Assembly (NCBI GenBank): GCA_030431715.1
Contig: JAUIIO010000024.1
Span: 1 to 58,383 of the forward strand
Direction: 5' to 3'
Length of the DNA: 58,383 nucleotides
Source of the DNA: a bacterium
GTDB lineage: Bacteria; Bdellovibrionota_C; UBA2361; RFPC01
Part shown: positions 50,080-56,594 of the stretch, piece after piece
How positions within the stretch are numbered: the stretch's first letter is position 1
Layout: each line of letters begins with the position of its first letter
Position numbers and translations under genes: made by a program
The notes under the pieces: generated by a model
The model's input: the letters and a program-made list of their open reading frames with translations, nothing else
Database searches by the model: none
Told to the model about the DNA's origin: nothing

Positions 50080-52320
50080 TCAAGCGCTGGCAACCTTGCG
50101 TATCTGCGCAATATCAGTCTGCCCCTTAAAGAGCTTCTGAATACCGTCTTGCATAAGTGTTCTCATACCACCCCTTATTGCAGCAGCTTTAATCTCACTT
50201 ACGTCAGCCTTTTTATAAATAAGATTTTTTATCTCAGGTGTGCTTACAAGCAGTTCGTGTATGCCGGTTCTTCCACGGTAACCGGTGTTACCACATTTTT
50301 CACATCCCTTTGGTTTAAAGATCTTTGTTTCGTTTGCTTTGACGTCTAATTCATCAAAGTATTCTTCCCCGTAATACCTTTTTAGTAGTGTAAATTCGTC
50401 TTCAGGTATGACGTATTCTTCTTTGCACTCTCCGCAAAGCGTTCGGACTAGTCTTTGTGCGAGTACCGCAAGGAGTGCATCCGAGAAACTTACTGGGTCA
50501 AGCTCTAGGTCAAGAAGCCTTGTGATCGTCTCAGGAGCAGAGTTTGTATGTAGGGTCGAGAAAACAAGGTGCCCAGTCAGTGAGGCTTCAATTCCGATGT
50601 GAGCTGTTTCATGATCACGCATCTCCCCGATCATTATGACGTCTGGGTCTGCTCGTAAAAAAGATCGTAGTGCCGATGCAAAATTGAGCCCGATCTCTGG
50701 TTTCATCTGCATCTGTTGCAGTCCCGGCTGTGTGATTTCAACCGGATCTTCGGCTGTCCAGATTTTCTTCTCAGGTGTGTTAATGTAACCGAGAATGGAG
50801 TGAAGTGTTGTCGTTTTTCCTGATCCCGTTGGTCCTACGACAAGGAGAACCCCATGAGGACTCGCGACACTCGCCTTTATGCCTTCAAGATTTCTATCTG
50901 AGAAATTGAGTTTTTCTAGTGGCAACGGTTCGCTAGATGCCAGTATCCTCATGACGGCACTTTCACCGTGTACTGTCGGAAGAGTTGCTACGCGAAGCTC
51001 AATAGGGTTTCCCTGAAACTTTACCACGCACTTTCCATCTTGAGGTTTTCGTCTCTCAGAGATGTCCAGACCACTCATGATTTTTATTCTGGATATTACG
51101 GCACGCACGTGTGTAAAAGGAATCGAGAGCGCTGAGCGACACTCTCCATCAACTCGAATTCTGACCGTAGCGTTTGTTTTACCCTTTCCGGGTTCGATGT
51201 GAATATCAGAAGCTCTCTCTTTAAAGGCTTCTACAATAATCTTATTTACGAGTTGAATGACGGTCGCCTCGTCTTCGTTTGCTTCGTCGTAATCCTCTTC
51301 AATTGTTTCAACGTCTTCGATTTCTTCTTGAAGCTTTCCAACAAGGTCTTTAAGGTCAGTAGGCCCTGCGCCTGAACCGCCGCCTTGTCCAAGGTATTTA
51401 AGGATGTCGTCTTTAAAACCTACCTTAAAGGCATAGCTTTTAGCAGGAAGCGTCCGCTGAATCTCCATTATTTTCGAGGCATTAGAAGGATCGTCAATGA
51501 GAATGGTGACTTCCCCGTCTCTGCTTCCTTCTACTGGAACCCAAACGGTTTGGCGAAGGTACGCTATGTTAATTCCCTTCATGAGCTCAGCAGGAATTGT
51601 ATGGTATGGGTCAAATCCCATAAAAGGAACCTGATAGTATCTTGAGTAGGACTCGCCAAGATCCGAGCGCGTTATGCCCCCTTCACCAACAATAAGGTCT
51701 TCAGGGGTTGCACCCTCATTTTGTGCTCTTTCAAGAAGTGATTTCAGTTTGTCGCCACTTATCTTTTTTGAAATCACTAGGTGGTCGTATGGACTCTTTG
51801 TGCCTCGAAGTTCGTATCGAAAATTCTGTCCGAGTACTTCAGCAATCTCCAAGGCGTGTTGAATGTCGCCCTCGTTATATTTTAGTCCACTTTCTTTATT
51901 CAGTGCCTGAAGTACTCCTAGAAAAACGTCCTTATATTTAATAGGAATAACGAGCATTGATTGAGTACGAAACCCACTCTTCACATCAAAGTCTTTATTA
52001 AATTCGAGGTCTTCGTGAATGAGTTTTAATTCTCTCTCATTGTAGACATCTTCGATAGTGAGCGCTTTCTGACTAAGGGCAACATAACCCGCGATAGAGG
52101 TCGTGCTGAGTGGTACGCGGATCTCTTTTAAGTCTTCACCACTCTTATACTTTGCAACGATCTCTTTTGTGTGTCGCCCTCTTGTATAAACAGTAACTCT
52201 TTCAGATTGTAAGTAGGCTAGAAGATCAGGCTCGATCTCGGGCATCGCTTCATAAAAGCTATCCGCTTTCTCAAGCTTTTCACTGATTGTGCTTAAAAGT
52301 TTGCGAGTATCCTGAAGCAT
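50080..52320 (-). CDS. GspE/PilB-type secretion ATPase with N-terminal GAF domain
   Basis: This is a hexameric ATPase powering a type II secretion or type IV pilus machine. Residues about 20-175 form a GAF-like domain (TTSIAGYVALSQKALTIEDV, TQSMLVIPIKYKDVFLGVL). A GspE_N-like middle follows (PFMGFDPYHTIPAELMKGIN). The core ATPase has Walker A VVGPTGSGKTTTLHSIL (about 495), Asp box and Walker B RADPDVIMIGEMRDHETA, and STLHTNSAPETITRL. The zinc tetracysteine is CGEC (about 627) with CEKC (about 670). The GAF fusion suggests control by a small ligand. No other pilus genes are adjacent. Confidence 0.9.
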   Translation of the reverse strand: MLQDTRKLLSTISEKLEKADSFYEAMPEIEPDLLAYLQSERVTVYTRGRHTKEIVAKYKSGEDLKEIRVPLSTTSIAGYVALSQKALTIEDVYNERELKLIHEDLEFNKDFDVKSGFRTQSMLVIPIKYKDVFLGVLQALNKESGLKYNEGDIQHALEIAEVLGQNFRYELRGTKSPYDHLVISKKISGDKLKSLLERAQNEGATPEDLIVGEGGITRSDLGESYSRYYQVPFMGFDPYHTIPAELMKGINIAYLRQTVWVPVEGSRDGEVTILIDDPSNASKIMEIQRTLPAKSYAFKVGFKDDILKYLGQGGGSGAGPTDLKDLVGKLQEEIEDVETIEEDYDEANEDEATVIQLVNKIIVEAFKERASDIHIEPGKGKTNATVRIRVDGECRSALSIPFTHVRAVISRIKIMSGLDISERRKPQDGKCVVKFQGNPIELRVATLPTVHGESAVMRILASSEPLPLEKLNFSDRNLEGIKASVASPHGVLLVVGPTGSGKTTTLHSILGYINTPEKKIWTAEDPVEITQPGLQQMQMKPEIGLNFASALRSFLRADPDVIMIGEMRDHETAHIGIEASLTGHLVFSTLHTNSAPETITRLLDLELDPVSFSDALLAVLAQRLVRTLCGECKEEYVIPEDEFTLLKRYYGEEYFDELDVKANETKIFKPKGCEKCGNTGYRGRTGIHELLVSTPEIKNLIYKKADVSEIKAAAIRGGMRTLMQDGIQKLFKGQTDIAQIRKVASA

Positions 52321-52396
52321 TTATCTCATTCCCTTCTTCATTACATCGACAATGGGCAGGATGAGCTAAACCACTTAAAATAAAACGCCGTACCGT

Positions 52397-52536
52397 CCCC
52401 TCCGCGAACTCCGCGTTCTCCTGTGTTATTTTTACTACCTCAGCTCAACTAAGCTCTGTGGCCACTTCAGTGGTCTAAGCATTTGGTTATCAAAGATTAA
52501 TAAAAACACAGGAGAGCGCGGAGTTCGCGGAGGGGG
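52397..52536. repeat. Long inverted-repeat element, CTCCGCG arms, with core
   Basis: The arms CCCCTCCGCGAACTCCGCG (52397-) and the complementary GCGGAGTTCGCGGAGGGG (to 52536) are nearly perfect over more than 30 bases, including CTCCTGTGTT. The core hairpin CCACTTCAGTGG is at 52462-52473, followed by TCTAAGCATTTGGTTATC. It lies between divergent genes in a 311-base gap, so it is not simply a terminator. Confidence 0.75.
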
Positions 52537-52631
52537 AATTTGCTTGCCTAGGGCTTTTTCTTGTGGGGCGGTAGGAGTAGGATTTAGGTGAAACGATAAA
52601 CAGTTTCCATGCCCTTTGCTGGAGGTGAGCC

Positions 52632-53051
52632 ATGAGAAAGTCCACGCAAAATACAATTGTTGATAGCCTTCTTTTAACTTCGTTTCTTTTTCTTACGTCG
52701 ACAGGATTCTTACTTTTCTTTGTGCTTCCGGCAGGAACCAATAAGTCATACACGCTAGCCGGACTCTCACGGCATGATTGGGGAGAGATTCATTTAGTGA
52801 TAGCTTTTACCGTTCTTGTCCTAGCAGTACTCCATCTTTTGCTCCATTTTCCTTGGTTAAAGGCTACCTTTCTTGGACGTAAGGGGAGCTCAATCTCCCC
52901 GCGTACGCTAGTCATTGGTTTGGTGTCTGTAATGATTGTAGCTGTGGCCATAGCGCCATACCTACTACCACTTGAAAAGCGAGATAGTCGAATTGCTCAC
53001 AGCGGAAAGGGGCGGGGACAGAAACATATGCTGCATAATTCTGCCGAATAG
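52632..53051 (+). CDS. DUF4405-like membrane protein, putative heme-binding
   Basis: A 139-residue protein has three or four hydrophobic helices (VDSLLLTSFLFLTSTGFLLF, LVIAFTVLVLAVLHLLLHF, LVIGLVSVMIVAVAIAPYLL). Conserved-type His are in SRHDWGEIHLV and AVLHLLLHFPWL. This H-x-W-G-x-x-H and late LH pattern is that of DUF4405, a cytochrome b-like family that may hold heme b. A GGAGGTGAG precedes the ATG. The cytochrome c gene follows 15 bases later, so the two likely form an electron-transfer pair. Confidence 0.78.
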   Translation: MRKSTQNTIVDSLLLTSFLFLTSTGFLLFFVLPAGTNKSYTLAGLSRHDWGEIHLVIAFTVLVLAVLHLLLHFPWLKATFLGRKGSSISPRTLVIGLVSVMIVAVAIAPYLLPLEKRDSRIAHSGKGRGQKHMLHNSAE

Positions 53052-53066
53052 GGTATGACATGAGGT

Positions 53067-53423
53067 ATGAAATACCTTTTCCTACCTCTTTTTATTTTCG
53101 TTTTAATGCTAACTTCATGCAGTACAGAGTTAGATCCCGAGGCTAAAGCCGCATTGCCGAGTCCGGCTCGGGGGAAAGTGCTCTATAACTATTACTGTGC
53201 TGGTTGTCACGGTACGACAGGAGTTGGACATGGGCCAGAAGATCCTGAAATCTTTAAGCAGGCTCCCAACCTTACTATCTTTGTCCAGGACAATTCCTCA
53301 CGCGAAATTCGAAAGAAAATACTTTCCGGAAGCTTTTTCGGCATGCCTGAGCACCGTTCTCGAATGGTGGAGCAGGAGATGTATGATGTAATTAGTTACC
53401 TTCAGTTGCTGTCGGAAGAGTAA
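53067..53423 (+). CDS. Cytochrome c lipoprotein
   Basis: A 118-residue protein has a lipoprotein signal (FLPLFIFVLMLTSC) and a single heme motif CAGCH in LYNYYCAGCHGTTGVGHG. The sixth ligand Met is probably in SFFGMPEHRSR. The class I cytochrome c fold is completed by EMYDVISYLQLLSEE. It would be membrane-tethered in the periplasm. It is translated with the DUF4405-like gene. Its 3' end overlaps the convergent gene by 32 bases. Confidence 0.9.
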   Translation: MKYLFLPLFIFVLMLTSCSTELDPEAKAALPSPARGKVLYNYYCAGCHGTTGVGHGPEDPEIFKQAPNLTIFVQDNSSREIRKKILSGSFFGMPEHRSRMVEQEMYDVISYLQLLSEE

Positions 53424-53964
53424 TAAGTATCTCTCTATGAATTAACTGCTCTAGGAATTCCGCATCTGAAATTCCTAACATCTGTGCTCCGGCTCGTATC
53501 TGAGCAATAGTGTCCGGCTTTAAACGAAATGTACGAGCTATTTTCTTTTCTGAAAGTGGCTTAGCTCGTTTATCAGTAAGAGTAGTGTTTGCCCACTTTT
53601 TGATGAGTGAATAATCTGCATGTTTGTATGTTGGCCCCTCGTTTTTTCCAGTCTTTAAGTGCTTAAGAATAGCTGCGAGATCTTCTGGGAGATCATTGTC
53701 AGGGGATTCTATCGAAGTCGGAAAATGGAGAATTGCAGCTGGTAATACCTCATAAATGCGGGGTTCTAAGTTTTTTGCTGCCCATAAAAAATGAGTTAAT
53801 GGTATTTTTTGTCCTCTCTTGTAGTGGGCCTTAATCTTGTTCGATTCAAGGAGTCCCTTGGCTGATAAAAAAGCAATAACTTCGGTGTAGCGTTTATCGT
53901 TTCGTAGCGCGTCTAGCTTTTTCGCGCGTTTCTGAAACTGTTTAAGTATATGCTTACTTGTCAT
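53392..53964 (-). CDS. Partner protein with RHH-like C-terminus
   Basis: A 190-residue protein has a helical N-terminal two thirds (HILKQFQKRAKKLDALRNDK, TEVIAFLSAKGLLE). The C-terminal segment RTFRLKPDTIAQIRAGAQML plus GISDAEFLEQLIHREI has the strand-helix-helix pattern of ribbon-helix-helix DNA-binding antitoxins. It overlaps the upstream nucleotidyltransferase-like gene by 11 bases, so the two form an operon. Arrangement and domains suggest a toxin-antitoxin-like unit, with this gene in the antitoxin or regulator role. Not recognised as a named family. Confidence 0.6.
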   Translation of the reverse strand: MTSKHILKQFQKRAKKLDALRNDKRYTEVIAFLSAKGLLESNKIKAHYKRGQKIPLTHFLWAAKNLEPRIYEVLPAAILHFPTSIESPDNDLPEDLAAILKHLKTGKNEGPTYKHADYSLIKKWANTTLTDKRAKPLSEKKIARTFRLKPDTIAQIRAGAQMLGISDAEFLEQLIHREILITLPTATEGN

Positions 53965-54442
53965 TTAGAAAAATCCTGATGTCTTGACCGTGCTCACTGA
54001 TAAGATCAATAAGCTCTTCTCCCCAGATTTCTATGGCCTGTGTAATGAGCTGTTTGTTTTTTTGGGGAGCTTTAACGGCTTTGGATGCTAGTACGAAAAG
54101 TGGCGAAAGGAGTGAAACCTTGAGCACAGAAGAATCATGCATTACCTCAAAAGTTGCCTCGGGTGGTATCCAGACTTCGGAGCTGAGTTCGTCATACACC
54201 ATTCCATTCTCTTGTAGAACATTCTTAAGAAGTGTTCTTGCCGTCCAATCTCCCTCAATAATGGCATCGAGATCTTTTGTAGCTACAAGATGTAGCTTAC
54301 TACTTGCTTCAATATTCGCCATGAGAGCCATCTGTCCGAGTACCTTGAGGTGTACTTTTGAGAGTGGTGGAAGGCCATCTGAAGCTCTCTCAGTATTTGC
54401 TCTTTGTAGCCTGATTTCAAACTCTGATATGAACTTAAGCAT
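53954..54442 (-). CDS. Nucleotidyltransferase-like protein (DUF6036-like)
   Basis: A 162-residue protein contains a minimal nucleotidyltransferase-like pattern. VLGQMALMAN is in the place of the LGGxAL glycine motif. LVATKDLDAII follows with the Asp-x-Asp metal pair of the T-K-D-x-D type, and LLSPLFVLASKAVKAPQ stands for the PE-LLASKL region. The Gly-Gly is Gly-Gln here, so activity is uncertain. Related proteins are toxins or have unknown roles. It is the first gene of a two-gene minus-strand operon that diverges from flagellin array 2. Confidence 0.55.
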   Translation of the reverse strand: MLKFISEFEIRLQRANTERASDGLPPLSKVHLKVLGQMALMANIEASSKLHLVATKDLDAIIEGDWTARTLLKNVLQENGMVYDELSSEVWIPPEATFEVMHDSSVLKVSLLSPLFVLASKAVKAPQKNKQLITQAIEIWGEELIDLISEHGQDIRIFLNDK

Positions 54443-54561
54443 ATATATAGTATGACATTAATATCATAAACCAGCAATACAATTTAATAAGCAGTTGAAA
54501 TAATGTATGTATTTTTCGTTGGATCTTCTATATTTGGCACCCCCTAGTTAGCCCCAGAAAT

Positions 54562-54589
54562 TAAAGCGATTTTTATAACATGCCGATTT
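54562..54589 (+). promoter_or_regulatory. Sigma-28-like promoter of flagellin array 2
   Basis: TAAAG (54562-54566) and GCCGATTT (54582-54589) match the FliA consensus with 16 instead of 15 bases between TAAA and GCCG. The distance to the first ATG (152 bases) is nearly that in array 1 (159). This supports the assignment. Confidence 0.65.
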
Positions 54590-54647
54590 TATTGAAGTGG
54601 TGCGTAGTTTGCCACGTAGTAAAAATTGGATGTTGTAGTAAATAGAA

Positions 54648-54708
54648 GTGCAAGGAAGTACAAGCGCTCTTATTTTGTGTAAGAGCATACACATAGAGAT
54701 CTTTGATC
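54648..54708 (+). promoter_or_regulatory. Conserved 5' leader element with hairpin, array 2
   Basis: This aligns gap-free with 32876-32936. The hairpin is GCTCTTA (54666-54672), loop TTTTGTG, TAAGAGC (54680-54686). Compared with array 1, two base pairs changed on both arms. It ends in CATAGAGATCTTTGATC, 25 bases before the flagellin ATG. A strong GGAGGTGA ribosome site lies between. Confidence 0.7.
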
Positions 54709-54733
54709 CTGATCCAGGTGGAGGTGATACGTC

Positions 54734-56593
54734 ATGACGATCACTCTTGGATTAAATATCTCATCTTCAAAAGCGCAAACACAGCTTGGTCGTGCAAGTG
54801 ACGAGCTACGTTCTGTGTTTGAACGTCTGAGTTCAGGACAACGAATCAATCGTGCCAGTGACGATGCTGCTGGCCTTGCAGTGGCCGAAAGCCTTAATGC
54901 CGATGCCAGAGTCTATACGCAAGGTGTCAGAAACCTTAATGACGGGATTTCAGTTCTCAACATCGCTGACGGAGCTCTGCAAGAACTCACAAATATAACT
55001 TTCAGGTTAACAGAGCTTGCCGAACAGGCAGCGAACGGTACGTTGGGGACTGCTCAAAGAGCTTCTCTTGATGAAGAGGCACAGGCGTTAAAAGCCGAAT
55101 ACTTTCGAATCGCTAAAAGCACAGAATTTAATGGTAGAAAGCTTTTTGAGGGAGATTATGGAGTTCTAAGTTTGCAGGCTGGTTATGGTACGAATGCAAC
55201 TATTAGCAACGGCCTAGGTGGCGCGATTGGTGCAGGAACTTTTCGAGCTGGCAATGAAATCGCTATTGATTTTTCCGTTAATGTCGCTTCAGCAGACTTT
55301 GATGGTGATGGAATTGTAGATTTGGCCGCCGTCTCAAATGTTTTTGGGTCAGCAGAGCTTTATGTCTATAAGGGGAATGGTGACGGAACATTTCAGAGCG
55401 GAGTGCTGGAGGCTACGGGTAGCAATATTGATATTGAAGTTGCCGATGTTAACAATGATGGCAGCATGGATCTTGTAACCGCGAATACTTCGAATGGAAG
55501 TATTCAGGTTCTCATCGGCAATGGTGATGGTACGTTTCAAGCTTCAGAATCGTATGCTGCGATGGCAACCGCAGCGACACTTACTACCGGTGACTTCAAT
55601 GGAGATGGTATTATCGATGTCGCAACTGCAGGGAGCATCGGCAGTAATATGGCAGTGTTGATTGGAAATGGGGATGGTTCTTTTAGTACATCTACTTCCC
55701 ATACTACTTCTGCGAATACTTTTGATCTTGTCTCAGGAGATGTTACTGGTGATGGCATTCTTGATCTTGTTGTAGGGCTTTCGGGTGGTAATCTTGAAAT
55801 TTTTTCAGGAGACGGTTCCGGAGGATTCCAATCGGAGGGTACAGTTTCAGTATCTGCCATAGCACTTAACGTAGAGCTTGGAGATCTTAATGGAGACGGC
55901 GCGCTTGATATTATCAGTGGAACGGGTGCTGGAACAAATGTTGCGATCAACAATGGTGATGGAACTTTCCAATCAGGGGTGGCGGTTTCAAGCGGTAGAC
56001 AGGCACTGTCCGTCACCCTTGGTGACTTTAACGGGGATGGTGTTCCCGATATTGTAGAAACAAATGGAACAGCCTCCGGAGTATATATACATATCGGAAG
56101 AGGTGACGGTACTTTTCAAGCGGAAGTGTCATATGATGTCGACGCTTCAGGATATGCCGCAGGTGTCATCACTGATGACTTTGATGGGGATGGAGTCAGT
56201 GATATTGTAACGACCAGCTACTATGCTTCGGGATTAAATGTGCTGATGGGAAATGCGGTAGATGGTGTGGCGCCATTACTTGATTTTTCACTTGAAACTA
56301 TAGCTGATGCCAAACAGGCCCTATCGCGATTTCAACAAAAGCTCGATCAACTCTCCAGTCAACGTGGTCAAATCGGGGCATTTCAATCACGCATAGAGGT
56401 CGCAGAGAATGTCTTAAGTATTTCAGCTGAAAATTTCAAAGCAGCTGAAAGCCGAATTCGCGATGCTGATATAGCACAGGAATCAGCGAATCTAGTAAGG
56501 TTACAGATCTTGCAACAAGCCAGTGCAGCCGTGCTAGGTCAGGCGAATCAGCAACCAGAGCTTGTTCTGCAACTGCTAAGGGGAGGTGCTTGA
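54734..56593 (+). CDS. Flagellin with seven-repeat FG-GAP propeller (copy 5)
   Basis: The product has 619 residues. The N-terminal D0/D1 is a distinct subtype (LRSVFERLSSGQRINRASDD, AVAESLNADARVYTQG), as is the C-terminal end (ENVLSISAENFKAAESRIRD and QESANLVRLQILQQASAA). The seven loops are DFDGDGIVD, DVNNDGSMD, DFNGDGIID, DVTGDGILD, DLNGDGALD, DFNGDGVPD and DFDGDGVSD. The gene starts a second array 14 kb from the first. It ends LLRGGA, whose codons (AGGGGAGGT) form the ribosome site for copy 6, which starts after one spacer base. Confidence 0.95.
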   Translation: MTITLGLNISSSKAQTQLGRASDELRSVFERLSSGQRINRASDDAAGLAVAESLNADARVYTQGVRNLNDGISVLNIADGALQELTNITFRLTELAEQAANGTLGTAQRASLDEEAQALKAEYFRIAKSTEFNGRKLFEGDYGVLSLQAGYGTNATISNGLGGAIGAGTFRAGNEIAIDFSVNVASADFDGDGIVDLAAVSNVFGSAELYVYKGNGDGTFQSGVLEATGSNIDIEVADVNNDGSMDLVTANTSNGSIQVLIGNGDGTFQASESYAAMATAATLTTGDFNGDGIIDVATAGSIGSNMAVLIGNGDGSFSTSTSHTTSANTFDLVSGDVTGDGILDLVVGLSGGNLEIFSGDGSGGFQSEGTVSVSAIALNVELGDLNGDGALDIISGTGAGTNVAINNGDGTFQSGVAVSSGRQALSVTLGDFNGDGVPDIVETNGTASGVYIHIGRGDGTFQAEVSYDVDASGYAAGVITDDFDGDGVSDIVTTSYYASGLNVLMGNAVDGVAPLLDFSLETIADAKQALSRFQQKLDQLSSQRGQIGAFQSRIEVAENVLSISAENFKAAESRIRDADIAQESANLVRLQILQQASAAVLGQANQQPELVLQLLRGGA

Positions 56594-56594
56594 T

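Noticed and set aside
54533..54560. Sigma-54 promoter (TTGGCAC upstream of flagellin array 2)
   Set aside because: The downstream GC element is about three bases too far away and is TTAGC. The sigma-28-like site at 54562-54589 fits better and has a counterpart in array 1.
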